Below are positions 42,356-54,540 of a stretch of DNA of 64,000 nucleotides, piece after piece. The notes under the pieces are model-generated. The model saw only the letters and a program-made list of their open reading frames with translations, did no database searches and was not told the DNA's origin. Location: the NCBI RefSeq assembly GCF_030272615.1, contig NC_081409.1, positions 247,358,002-247,422,001 on the forward strand, given 5' to 3'. The stretch is from Cryptomeria japonica (lineage: Eukaryota; Streptophyta; Pinopsida; Cupressales; Cupressaceae). Each line of letters begins with the position of its first letter. The first letter of the stretch is position 1. The translations under genes and the position numbers were made by a program.

Positions 42356-43479
42356 TGTTGGCTTGATGATGATGATATAGTTGTAATAGGTTGTTTGATG
42401 ACTTTATTTGTATTTTCATTGATGTCAACCATGTTTGTTTAGTCATCTAGGTCATCTAGACCAATCGGTATAGCCTCACCAGTAGTGGAATCAGTTAGAC
42501 AACAAAACTACTAAGTTGGTGTCAACCGATAAACAAGAATAGAGAGATGATCAAGTGACTAGTACAAACAATTGGAGAAGAGTTAGACATTGTGGTTTTA
42601 CAGGAGTATTGGAGATATGAACATGCACCTATGTTCCAAACCACATCAGTAGATTTGGTGTATTGAGCGAGTTATGAAGGATTTTCCAGTCATAATCAGG
42701 AAGAATAGAGAACCAGTATAGAAAAGTTAGTTTAATCAGTAATCGGTAGAATTATTGTTATGTTTTTAATTTATGAATTATTTTGCCGACAAGAGAAAAG
42801 TGTAATGAGAAGGAAAATGTAAAAGATGACTAGATTCAATGAACCTAGGGAATTATTCCAAGATTCTTAACCAACTTAATATAGTTCTTTATAAGTAGAT
42901 GTAAGTTGTATGATTTCATGAATCAAAAGTGAGAATTTGATCGTGTGGTTGAAAGAGAAGTTATGTATTGATGTCTAGTCGGTGATAGAAGTTGAGCATA
43001 AGCAGATCTAATTAGGCACAAAGGTGCTAACTTCATATCAGTTGAACTTGTTGTCTTCCTAACAGTTGCAACAAGAAAATCCTCTAACCAGGTGACACAT
43101 TAGCTTATGTTTGTAAATCCTAATAATGTGGGTAGCTCCTAACAAGGTTGGGTCCTAATAGGCCTTATTGTATATCTCTTAACAAGGCTAAAACACTCTT
43201 AACCGGGTGTTCCCCTAACAGGGTGGCTATATGACCTTAATCAGTCAGATCTCTATAATGCAGTTAGAAGATCCTTGTGGTACTAATTCCCTTCCCAGTT
43301 GGGTTTTCATGATAAAAATCATTATGTTATGGTTTGCATGCTTTGTTGGATGTTTTCTTATGTGGTTATATTTCTTGCATGCTTATTGATTTTCAAGTTG
43401 GTGAAAGTAGTTATCAGATTTATTAAGTTTTTCCTTGCACTGATTCACTCCCCTCTCTTAGTGCCTTATAAGTTTATCA
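42356..43479 (+). repeat. 5' LTR, 42-49 kb element
   Basis: It begins TGTTGGCTTG and ends GTTTATCA. It aligns with 47934-49103 except for an extra segment of about 60 bp in the other copy near 48650-48720. It contains a series of CCTAACAAGGT / CCTAACCGGGTG motifs at about 43080-43230. Confidence 0.88.
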
Positions 43480-43480
43480 A

Positions 43481-43494
43481 TTGGTATCAAAGCC
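43481..43494 (+). promoter_or_regulatory. Primer binding site, 42-49 kb element
   Basis: TTGGTATCAAAGCC follows the LTR by one base and resembles the initiator-Met site TGGTATCAGAGC with one change. Confidence 0.85.
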
Positions 43495-43541
43495 TAATTC
43501 CCTTAAGGCTTACCTGCTTGGGAAGGATCTCTAAGGATAAC

Positions 43542-44750
43542 ATGGGGGAAGGTTCAATGATTTATAGAGAGATTTCAAATAGGCTTACAGAATCTAAAGA
43601 AGCCCTTGATGGACTAAAGGTCAAGTACAAAGATTCATTGGCTAAGAGAAGAGAGTTGGCTGAGCAGTTGTTGGAACTCAGTGAAAGAAATTCATCTGAG
43701 GAAGAAACCATTGATGCCTTGTCTAATGAGGTGGAAAAGGTGAATGATGAAAAGACAAAAATGAGTAGATCTCATTGTAATCCCTTACCATCTGGATGAG
43801 CCAAGAGTTGAAAGTCAGGAGGGCAGTTGAGGACAAAATAAGAGATAAGGAGCATGAGATCTTTAAGTTGAACTTGGAGATTGGTAATCTGCATGCACAT
43901 CTTCATGAGACAAAAGAAGAAAAAGAGGAAATACAAGCTGATCTAGACATGGCTATGTCTCTTAGAGAAAGTCTCACAAAGAAGAATGAGGAGCTTACCA
44001 AGGAGTTGGTTGATGCAAATGAGTTACTAGCTAAATTCAACAAAAGCACTGCTATTCTTGATGAGCAGATTCAGACAAAAAGACAGAAAGGAGATACACA
44101 TGGCCTGGGATATACAACCTTTGAACAAGGAAAGCCATATGTTACCAAGGACACCATGCATGGAGCCAAATCTATACCAAAGACCAAGAAGAACACCGAT
44201 AAGAGAACCTACAAAACTAGTATATTTTAACTATCATAAGATAGGTCATACTACAAATGTTTGTAGAAGTAGATCCATTACTTTTGATGGATATAGACCT
44301 AATGCATATGAACAATATATGCCTAGTACTTTTGATGGATATTTCTTCAATTGCAACAAGTATGGGCATAGAGTTGTTGAGTGCAAGTCAAGAGTGAACA
44401 ATCATAGATATTACATGGACTAGAGGTCTAATGGTGAATGGCAAAGATCTTACAATAACTGGAGGAACCCTACTTGGTAGAGACCATATGTGAACCGGTC
44501 TAGTCCATATGAAATGGAGAATAGATGGAATGTGAAATGTTCAATTTGTCACAACTATGGTCATGTGGCTATGAATTTGTGGAGAAGAATTGATAGAGGC
44601 AATGCTAGACCCTGGAGATCATCTGGAATGGCATGTTTCCACTATCACAAACCAGAACACATTGCAAGGTTTTTTAGAGCTATAGTGAACCAACCGACTA
44701 ATCAGTTTGTTGAATAGAAAGAAGAGAATAAGGTAGATGTGGAAGAAAAC
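43542..44750 (+). pseudogene. Gag-like protein: coiled coil plus CCHC knuckles, broken
   Basis: From ATG 43542 the first frame is a Glu/Lys/Leu heptad-rich coiled coil. It shifts frame at 43796-43799 (ATGA overlap) into a second coiled-coil piece (to 44230), and again near 44210 into a zinc-knuckle region. Four knuckle-like motifs follow at about 44220-44680: Asn-Tyr-His-Lys-x-Gly-His ... Cys; Asn-Cys-Asn-Lys-Tyr-Gly-His ... Cys; Cys-x-x-Cys-x-x-x-x-Gly-His; and Cys-x-x-Tyr-x-x-x-x-x-His. Several key residues are lost. Stops at about 44421 and 44478 are TAG in places where Trp fits. Confidence 0.75.
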
Positions 44751-45317
44751 AAAAGTGAGATGAATAAGATATGAAGGAAGAAAAGTGAGGAGAAACCATC
44801 GAAGGACTCCAATTCTTCACTTGGTGTGGAGAATCCCTCACCAAAAAACTAAGCTATGTATGAAGCTTAGGGGGAGCATATTGTCAGATCCATTTTACAA
44901 ACCCCCTAAATAGTGTGCGGTAAGTCAAATTTGGATGTTTTGATGCAATATGATGTTATGAAGTTATTTTGAGATGTAACCAATAAATTGGATGTGATAT
45001 GCGAACCGGTAGCAAGTTTTAGGGTTGAACGACAATTAGGGTATGTTCAATCGGTTTATCATTAAATGTAGTTGGTAAAAGGCAAATAAAAATGTGTTTT
45101 ATAGTCTCATTTTTCACTTAGCATTTTTGAGAGAATATTTGGAGAGTGACAAAAACATAAAAGAGCATTTGATTTCTACTTTGGTGAAGTTGATAGCAGA
45201 TTATCAATATTTGTGGAAAAGTGAATCGGTGGAAGAGCATTCAGACCAAAAATGCTAGTTGCGAAGAAGTCTAAAGGTATTTCTTTGTGAATCTAAATCT
45301 GTGTTTCAATTTTTACA
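44751..45317. other. Non-coding stretch inside the 42-49 kb element
   Basis: A second purine tract (TTAGGGGGAGCAT near 44870) follows the gag-like region directly, the place a polypurine tract would have if the element once ended here. The rest up to 45317 has no coding sign. Confidence 0.45.
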
Positions 45318-47417
45318 ATGGCTACACCACATATTGTTGATATTATTGAAAGACCTAGACCAGACTTTAAGATACATCCTCATAAGTACACGGAGACAAA
45401 TCCAGCTAGAGCCCTATCTAGCATGCCCTGCATGGTTCTGCATATTGAGAAAACTTGATCATACATCCATTGCAAACTGGAGGATTTGAGCACATTTTCC
45501 ATCTTTGATCAATACTTAACACTATGTGATGAACAAGGATTGATGAAGGATTAATTTAAAAGGATATTTGATAAGGGTTTTCACCATGTTGTAAACTTTC
45601 TAGATGAGTTTTAAGAAGATCGCATGAGATATGTTCTAAGCAAGATCTACGATCATTTTATGTGGTTGGATAGATCGCACAAGATCACAAAAGAGGCCAT
45701 CCATGCTGTCATCGGATTATGGGCCACCAATGAAGTTCCTCTTTTCAAAACAATCCCGAAGGATGAGGTTATCCGATTGACAAAGTCAAAGTGGGATGGT
45801 CATGCCATGACCGTGAATGATATAGAGGATCCAGAAGTAAAGTTTGCATCCATGGTCATCGGCTACAGAGTATGCCATTCAATCTGAATGAATAGCATTC
45901 CTAGAGCTGCTATGCACACAAGATATCAGATGTTAAAAGATAATGTTGATTATGACCTAGCAGAGGCCTTGAGAGTCCAAGTGTTATTAAATCCGGAATC
46001 AATCAAGAAGGACAAGCGATAAAAGTTCAAGTTTGGAAACTTAACAATTGAATTGTTTTTCTATTTACAAAATTACTTTCCTGGTATAGGTGATATCCAA
46101 TGGTCTGTGGATACACCAACAACCTTGCAAATCAAGAACAACACTAAGATGCTTGGCAATGAGTTCACTAAGACTATGTGGAGACACTTCAAGGAATTCT
46201 AGAAGAAAATGCATACCAGAGAGGATACCCGAGCATGTGGTGAAAAGGTATGACGACTCCATTTGTTTTACGGTTGATACCGATACTTGTTAGATGGAGG
46301 CTGCAGATCCGAGGACTTCATGGGTCATGCCTATGGGGTATGAGGTAGAAGAAGATATCTTGATTATTCATGCTGGAAACCTCCTATTTAAACTGGTAGA
46401 TCCAAGTGTACCTAGGTTTGACACATTCAAAGAGAAATAAATAAAGATACATGTTGAATTAGCCAAACTTGTAGTGGCCAAAAGGATCAGGAAAGAGGTT
46501 GAGGAATTTTCTATTTCAAAAGGCTTCACAAAGGAGATGATTGATGAAGCAAGAACTAGATTTAAAGCAAGGAAGGTAGGAACCTCTAGTGTCTCCATTG
46601 GTAGACAAACTAGGAGTGCAAATATCAAGAAGGAGAAGCCCCCTCCTCCTCCAAAGATACAAATCAGGACAAAAGGAAAGGAAGATAAGCCTCAAACACC
46701 TAAGTCTCAGAAGCTACAGCAAAAAGAAAGAAAGAACAAGCACAAAGAGTTTTTAAGGCTGTAGCAGAAAGAAGAAGCACATGAGAAGAAAGTGACACAT
46801 TAGTTACTTCAAAGAAAATCATTGATGATGATGAGGATGATGATACAATGGCCATCCAAGGGCCAATAAATATGGATATGTTGAGTCCAATAGAACTAAT
46901 GGAGATTACATCTGTAATGCAATCCAAGGACAAGATGAAGATAATAAGAGCTCAGAGGAGAGAAGCTCAAATTATAAAGATTGCAGTTGACATATTTTTT
47001 AGTCTATTACTAGAGACTGATACCGATAGTCTCCCAACTCCCATTGAAAAAATGGACCACTTGGTCACAACAATAGGAGACCAAATGAAAAATATTGTAG
47101 AGGTTGCTCTGCATAATGTAGAGAAAGAATATGAAAAGAAAAGAATTGAGACATTGATCAAGGCAATTGACAAAGACAAAGAAGGTCTTACTGTGATTAT
47201 GGATCAAATCAAAGAGTCCTTGAAGAATGGAGGTAAAATTGTTTCTACAATCTGTAACTTTTCATTGTTCGATGATGATCTTGATATGAAGAGAAAGGAG
47301 GCTCAACGGGAGGTAAAGAGTTTGAGTGAATCATTTGATCCATTAAATGATTCAGCAACATTTTTTGGTAGATTTGTCATAGTGATACATCATAAGCTTA
47401 AGGTATATGAGGCATAA
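45318..47417 (+). pseudogene. Long decayed ORF of unknown family carried by the LTR element
   Basis: From ATG 45318 one protein can be followed for about 700 codons with stops and few shifts (open pieces at 45624-45887, 46474-46764 and 46848-47417). The N-terminal third has a His-Lys-Ile-Thr-Lys-Glu-Ala-Ile-His segment, the middle is Lys/Pro-rich and basic, and the C-terminal piece is helical and charged. There is no catalytic motif that I recognise. The N-terminal segment resembles part of the decayed frame at 52900-54540 and the group of plant transposon-borne proteins often annotated only as putative plant transposon protein; that link is an inference. Confidence 0.55.
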
Positions 47418-47921
47418 CAGATTAAGAGGACTACATCATTGCAGGAGTTATAGACTCATCTAGTCCCCAAATTAGAAATTTTACAGAGAGGATACAAAGA
47501 GAGAGACAATTTTGACTGCACCTGAAATGAGTACACTTGATGCTATGGAAGAGCTTGCATACCAAGTTCGAACACACATTGAGATTATATCTACTCTTTT
47601 GGAGACATGGGAGAATGATTTGAAAGTCTTGAAGACTAATTTTGCTGATATTTTTCTCAAAATGTAATTGTAAACTTCTGAACTCTTATACATTTGGTAA
47701 AGCAAATTTTGGTTTGTTGTATTCATTTGTTTCAAATGTATTTTCTTACATTTGTCATTGTTGTCAAAGGGGGAGTAGTAAAAGTCAATCAAAATTTTGT
47801 AATAGAATATAATTGCTAAGGGGGAGTTTTGCATTATGTATTTGAGTTGAGTCATGATTGTTTTAATGTGACACTTAGACAAAAAGTTTCCCAAGTGTTG
47901 CCATCAATACCAAAGGGGGAG

Positions 47922-47933
47922 ATTGTTGGATTG
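47922..47933 (+). promoter_or_regulatory. Polypurine tract, 42-49 kb element
   Basis: AAAGGGGGAGAT abuts the 3' LTR. Two further GGGGGAG runs lie upstream at about 47770 and 47820. Confidence 0.85.
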
Positions 47934-49103
47934 ATTATGATGATATAGTTGTAATAGGTCGTTTGATGACTTTACTTTTGTTGTCATTGATGGAAACCAT
48001 GTTTGTTTAGTCATCTAGGTTATCTAGATCAAACAGTATAGCCTAACCGATAGTGGAATTAGATAGACAACAAAACTGCTAAGTTGCTGTCAACCGGTAA
48101 ACATGATTAGAGCGATGATCAAGTGACTGGTACAAACAATTGGAGAAGATTTAAATGTTGTGGGTTTATAAGAGTATTTGAGATAGAAACATGCACCTAT
48201 GTTCTAAACTGCATCAACAGATTCGATGTATTGAGCGAGTTATGATGGATTTTCCAGTCATAGTTAGGAAGAATAGAGAATCGGTACAACAGAGTTAGTT
48301 TGATTGGTAACTGGTAGACTTATTGTTATGTTTTTAAGTTATGAATTATTTTTCCGAGAAGAGAAAAGTGTAATGAGCAGCAAAATGTAAAAGGTGACTA
48401 GATTCAATGAACCTAGGGAATTGTTCCAAGATTCTTAACCGACTTAACAAAGTTCTTTATAAGGAGATGTAACTTGTATGTTTTTATGAATCAAAAGTGA
48501 GAATTTGATAGTGCGGTTGAAGGAGAAGTTAGGTATTGATGTCTAATCGGTGATAGAAGCTGAGTAGAAGTGGATCTAATCAGGCACAAAGGTGCTAACT
48601 TTAGATCAGTTTAACTTGTTGTGTTCCTAACAATTGCAACAAGAAAATCCTCTAACAAGGTGACTCCTAATAGGGTGTGGTAGGATCCTAGCAGGTCCAA
48701 AGGTGAAATCCTCTAACCAGGTAGCATATTATCTTGTGTTTGTAAATCCCAGTAATGTGGGTAGCTCCTAACAGGGTTGGGTCCTAACATGCCTTATTGT
48801 ATAACTCTTAACCGGGTGTGCCCCTAATAGGGTGGCTGTATGACCTTAACTAGTTAGATCTCTATACTGCAGTTAGAAGATCCTTGTGGGTAATAATTCC
48901 CACCGTGCTTTCTGCCAATTGGGTTTCCATGATAAAAATCATTGTGTTATGGTTTGCATGCTTTGTTGGACGTTTTCTTATGTTGTTATATTTCTTGCAT
49001 GCTTATTGATTTTCAGTTGGTGAAAGTAGTTATCAGATTTATTAAGTTTTCTCTTGCACTAATTAACCTCCCCCACCCTTGTCAGTGCCTTATAAGTTTA
49101 TCA
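47934..49103 (+). repeat. 3' LTR, 42-49 kb element
   Basis: It begins TGTTGGATTG and ends GTTTATCA, and is followed by the second TATGG. It carries about 60 bp more than the 5' LTR, within the AACAAGGTGACTCC / AACCAGGTAGC motif series. Confidence 0.88.
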
Positions 49104-49108
49104 TATGG

Positions 49109-50214
49109 TGCTATCTAATTTGAGATAATTTGATCATTTTTAAATTCAAGTGGCTAACTATTGACTTTTCTTAATAACCATTGACATCTAACTTAGTAGA
49201 CATTTCTATAATGATTTTATATCTTAGTTTCTAAAGACATTCATTTGAATATTGATCGTGAATTAATCAGGGATTCATTAAAAACTCATCCACATTTACA
49301 AGAATCATTTTGAAGAGCAAGAATGTTGCATTAGAATTATGATCCACATCATTTGTACACTTGCTCATATTTGTCATGATTGTAAATTACTTAATAATCA
49401 ACAAAGAGCAATAAACCCAAAGAATAACAAAATTCCATACTATTTCAAATCATAACCATGTGTTGGGAATTTGACTTTTGCAAAGTAGAATTATTTCACA
49501 TTAGTGGAATTGACTGAAACAAAGTTATTGCCTATATAATTTGACAACAAATTCACTAAGGTTACTTGTTTTTCTATATAAGATAATAGATATTTATGTT
49601 GCATCAACTCTTTATGTTCATCATTATTTCTCAGACTAAATATCTAATCTCTTTATATTTAATTTCCTAAAATAAAAATATTTTATATACTTTATCATTT
49701 CTACTATCCATTCTTGAAGACAAGTCCATGATTATGGATGTTTAGATTAAAGTAATACATTATCAATGTCCTCTTAGGAATGCCCCAATATTTCACCCTT
49801 AAGAACATTACACAAATATAATGAATACTAAATAAACCATCCATTTTTATACTAAATATATTTATATAATACATTACTCCTAAATTATAAATAATGAATG
49901 TCTAACTTTTTTTACTTTACCTCTTTAACTTTCTCATTGTTTGGGGTATTGAAAGTTTCCAACCGAAACGACGTGCTGTCTGTGTGCATGTGAACTACAT
50001 CAAGTCCTCTTGCAACTGTTGTTAAAATCATAATAATTTCAATCACTTATTTATGAACTTGTCTTTTTTTTAATTATAATTTACGAGTAAGGCGAATATT
50101 TCCACATCTCATCTTCAACATATGAATCATAACTCCTTAACTACAAGCCGAATTCCACATTAAAAAATTCTAAACTCGCACAGAAGGTAAACTTATCAGC
50201 TGGGCACCTTTGTC
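49109..50214. other. AT-rich spacer before the UGT copy
   Basis: No gene is seen. The missing N-terminal part of the UGT at 50215, including the region of its catalytic His, was looked for here and not found. Confidence 0.45.
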
Positions 50215-51601
50215 ATGGTGACCTTTGTCACCACTGAGAAAGTTAAAGAGCGCATGGCACAAGCTCGGGATGGTGCTGCTTCTGCAAACTCAGCTTTGCA
50301 GAATATCAGGATTGAAACTATTTCAGATGGGCTTACAGATGATCAAGACAGGAAGAAAAGTTCAGATACGGAAATAGATCTGCTGAAAAAGTTTGGAAGT
50401 GTTTCATTTGAACATCTAATAGAGAGGCTCAATGCTCAAGGCCAGAGAGTCTCTTGCATAGTCTATGACTCTTTTCTGGATTGGGTTCCACTAATAGCAA
50501 AGAAATTTGTTATTCCTGTGGCATTTTTTTGGACCCAGGCTTGTGCAGTTTATTCCATTTATTTATTTTCAAAAATATTTTTACTTAATATCTACATTTT
50601 TTTAATTTTTAGGGATGAAGAGGATGAATCAGGGAATGATATGAATGTGAAAGTAATATCTGAACTTCCAGAATTATATTCAACAGATCTACCATCATTT
50701 CTACAATCTTCAAATCCCTATCCATCTATTTTGAAGTTGGCACTGGATCAATTCAATATCATTTCTCAAGCAACATGGATATTAGAAAACTCTTTCACTG
50801 AACTCGAAGTGGCAGAAATAAAATCCATTGACTCATTCATTCGAATTCGAACAGTGGGCCCTCTAGTTCCATCATCTTTTCTAGAGGGAAACAATCCTAA
50901 AGACATAGATGTTGGTGCACATCTATGGAAAACAACAAATTGCATGAGTTGGCTCAATACGAAAGAGGAGTCAACTATAAAATATGTCTCCTTTGGGAGC
51001 TTACCCATTCTTTCTAAAGACCAAATCCATGAAATAGAATTTGGACTTAAGGCTACTGGTCATTCCTTCTTATGGGTAATATGTCAAAGTGATAGTGAAG
51101 AAGAAAATGACACTACACAAAATTTGCCAAAAGGTTTCTTAGAGGAAATGAGTGGGAAAGGATTAGTGGTGCCTTGGTGTCTGCAAATGATGGTGCTTTC
51201 TCATTCCTCTATAGCATTGTGGATGGAATTCAATGCTAGAGAGCCTTAGTTTAGGGGTGCCAATGCTAGCATTTCCTCAATGGAGTGATCAACCAAGTAA
51301 TGCAAAATACATAGAACAACATTGGAAGATAGGTATACGATTGAATAAGAGAGAGAATGGTTTGGTTGGGAGGAAAGAAGTGTGTAAATTAATCAAGAAA
51401 GTTATGGAAACCAAACAAGGAGTTAAACTAAGAAAAAATTCTTTGCAGTGGAAGACATTAGCTATGAAATCCATGAAGAATGGTGGATCTTCAGAGAAAA
51501 ATATTGAGGCTTTTGTTGAGGAAGTTAGAAATAGTGCATCATTAATGCCTTCCACATCATATGATATAGACAAATTTAGTTTGAATGTACTATCAACCTA
51601 A
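50215..51601 (+). pseudogene. UDP-glycosyltransferase (UGT74-like), N-truncated and frame-shifted (copy C)
   Basis: UGTs transfer a sugar from UDP-sugar to small acceptors in the cytosol. This frame starts at a Val-Thr-Phe-Val-Thr-Thr-Glu motif that normally lies about 30 residues in, so the first strand and the catalytic His are missing. It continues with Cys-Ile-Val-Tyr-Asp-Ser-Phe-Leu, Phe-Phe-Trp-Thr-Gln, Ser-Phe-Thr-Glu-Leu-Glu, Val-Ser-Phe-Gly-Ser-Leu and Trp-Val-Ile. An AT-rich stretch at 50550-50610 replaces expected residues after the Phe-Trp-Thr-Gln segment. At 51214 about 11 bases appear lost just before His-Cys-Gly-Trp-Asn-Ser (51215-51232), so the PSPG box shifts frame and the first frame stops at 51249. 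The second frame (to 51601) holds Gln-Trp-Ser-Asp-Gln and the C-terminal helix region. The UGT74-like grouping is an inference from motif wording. Confidence 0.85.
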
Positions 51602-52899
51602 CAATTTGTTTTAGTAATTATTTTGGTGTTAAGAAAAGCATCAAATACATATGTTTTGTAAGTTGTTCTTTTCTTAAAGTTAGTTTATCCCACATACTTG
51701 AGAGGTATTAACTCCATTGAGTAGAATTTGTGTAAATAAACGTTTTTGATAGTACAACGGACATCCCTAAATCATATTGTATTGAAAATTGATCAAATGA
51801 AGTTGCCCACATAAAGAGACGTGGAATATTTTGTAGTATAAATCTATCAAATCAATAAAAGGTAAAATTACAAAGTTGTGTCACACTTTTATAAAGGAAA
51901 CATTGAATGTTGATCCAACTTTTTAAATTGAATCACTAAAAAGTAACATATATGTTTTGAGAATCACTAAAAAGTAATATATATTGTTTGATTTTTCAAA
52001 TCATGTAAACTAATAATATCACATGGGATGTCCCTTTTTATAAATATATATATTTTTTGTGTATTAATAAGTTGAAACTTTGGTGCATGGATTTTTTTTT
52101 CTCAAAACTGATAAATATATTTTTTAAATAAGTATTAAAATGTGCATGCATTGAAAACACAACTATTTCAATAAGATGTCATAGTTTCCTTTAATATTTA
52201 TCTAAAATAGAAAATTAATTATGCCATCTTGACAAAGAATATTTTATCTAGTGAATTATATTTCTTTCAAATTTTAGTATTTTTCTTCACTCAATAGCCA
52301 ACTTTATAATTTGGCGCTGATAACCTACTTTTAGTAAAATTAAAAATAAAATATAAATAATGATTAAACTATTAAAAAAACATAAACAAAACTTATTGAT
52401 CTAAAAAATGGATCTATGAAGAAAAGTTATTTACATGAGTAGGAGTTGTTGAAACACCTATTTTTTAAATAATTTTATTTTTTTGACTAATTGGTCTCAA
52501 AGTGGTGCTACTTTAGTGCTAATTTTACTTGAAAATATTGTGGATATATTTAACTAAGCTAGAATGAATCTAGCTTGATCATATGTTTGACCAAAGCAGA
52601 CATTTAGTTAGAAATATTTGAATTCATTGATATGGTTAAGTTGCATGACTGTGTGACATAACTTTGTACTTTACAATATTATTTCATATTTTAATTTATT
52701 TATTTTTATATTATGTGAATATAGTTTTGATCGAATTAGCATGCGAAGGGCTTGAACCCATTACATAACTACCATAAAGGCAAACTTGAATCTTAGAAGG
52801 AGTGATATTGATTAAAAAAATAGAGAGATCTTAGAACAAAATAATAAAAAAGAAAAAGACCAACAAAGAACCAAGTAAGATAACTAATTATCATTAAGA
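51602..52899. other. AT-rich spacer, nothing recognised
   Basis: The start will include the UGT 3' flank. No coding or repeat structure stands out. Confidence 0.4.
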
Positions 52900-54540
52900 T
52901 ACTTTAGTCCCTTAGCAACCTTCCATTCTTTTTGTAGGATATCCGACTGCCCTTTAAAGGAGACACCCTTAGACCCTAGATTGCTACCATCCTCTTTAAC
53001 CTAAGTGGGAGAGTTGGGAAACTCAATTAGATACTTTGGTCATTTTTAACTTGTTGCAAAAGGCTACATTGAGTCTCAACATTGCATCATGCCTCCTCTA
53101 TTTCTTTTCCTTTTAGTGTTCCATCTCTTATTGATGAACTTGTGTGATGAGGGTTGTATTCTTAACAATGTCCCTATAGTAATTCATAGGCTCTCGCATG
53201 TTCCTTCTTAGAATCTACTAATTTTATTTTAAATTTGCAACCGAGTGATTTCCAGTTAAGGGTTCTTTACCTCTTTTTTAATATTCTAGATCTCCTTTTC
53301 AATCACCCTCTATATATTGAAGTTCTTTTTCATAATCTTTGTTTGTTCTGATGCCTTACAATGGAGATCTTCCTCATGCCAGTCTTAGACTTTCTTAAAA
53401 ACCAACTTCTCTAAGGTCTAGATTTTTCTCTTGGCTTAATGAATTTGGGTCATCTACCACTTTGAGAGTTCCATATGCATATTAAAGACCTTAAAAATCT
53501 CCTCTATCTTTTGTTGGAGCTTGATACACAAAATACATTGCTATTTGGTGGGTTTAAAAATGAGCACCTCCTCTAGCTCTATAGTATCCTCTTTGAGAAG
53601 GGAAATAGGATAGAGTTCCTAGAGATCATTAGTGTTAAGGAAAATGGAACACAAAGTGGAGTTCATCTCATAGCTTGAGGATTGAGCTTTATGTTCCATA
53701 TTCAGTGCAAAGGAGTTCTCTAGAGTTTCAAAGAAGCACCCTAGACATTTAGAAAAACACGCTCTTTTATGTTTCGAATACTCATGGTAAATATCAAATA
53801 GCATTGCTAGGGAGGACTTATAAGCCTAGAAGGAAGGGTTCAAATTAGACTCAAGGGTTAGAGTAGTCAAAGATGAAGCAGTACTAGGGATAGGTTATTT
53901 ACGAGTGACATGTTTAATAAAAATGGAAGGGTTGAAAACCTTCTATTTTGGGTTAAATGTATGGGTAAGGGCCAGATTACACTGCAACACACAAAGGATC
54001 AATCCTCGATGGAGAGGGGAGTTTTTAGAGCCATTAGTCTAAATACCACAAATTCCTGCAAAGATGTAAAAATCTAGAAAGGAAAATTGAGCTTCATCTA
54101 GAAACAAAAATGATTAAGCATAGGGAATAAAAAGGCCCAAAACCTTTATACTATACTTCCAAAGTAATATACCTCATTAAATTTTTTTCAACCCTTGGCC
54201 AAGTAATAGGAAGGTTTGCATGCTTGTAGCCATTTTGGAGCCAATTCACTTTTTCCCCTTCTTTGAAGAATGCCTGCATTGCCTCCTTATAACCTCCTTA
54301 ATTTTCTTTACAAATTGTACATCATCATTGGGAATACCTGTTGCCAAAGCAATAGCCTCCATTATGACCTAGAAAGAGATGCCACACACTAAAACCACAC
54401 CCTTCTTATACGAGCCAACAAAATCCATGGAAAGGGTTTGATTAAATACTTGCATAGATGGAATATAAGGGGTAAACTTACCTACCTATAGTATATATCC
54501 CAAACTTCAGTTTCAATTTTTTAACATTTCATGCCACTTT
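52900..54540 (-). pseudogene. Decayed transposon-type ORF, coiled-coil rich
   Basis: On the minus strand a single protein can be followed for about 500 codons through many stops. Near 54350 it reads Met-Glu-Ala-Ile-Ala-Leu-Ala-Thr-Gly-Ile-Pro, which lines up with the Lys-Glu-Ala-Ile-His segment of the ORF at 45318-47417. The middle piece (53619-53804) is open, and the remainder is Lys/Glu-rich. No LTRs were found around it. Confidence 0.4.

Larger units (their letters stand above)
42356..49103 (+). mobile_element. Non-autonomous copia-type LTR element with an extra long decayed ORF
   Basis: LTRs lie at 42356-43479 and 47934-49103, with a Met-type primer site at 43481-43494, a polypurine tract at 47922-47933 and TSD TATGG. 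The interior has a gag-like coiled-coil and zinc-knuckle region (43542-44750) and a long decayed frame of unknown family (45318-47417). No protease, integrase or reverse transcriptase motifs were found. The LTR ends (TGTTGG ... ATCA) and primer site match the copia elements elsewhere in this window, so it probably used copia enzymes. Confidence 0.88.

Noticed and set aside
50548-50613. A normal intron in UGT copy C
   Set aside because: The AT-rich stretch ends in an acceptor-like TTTTTAG, but joining at the only GT nearby (GTTTAT) gives an in-frame stop, so a simple intron does not fit.
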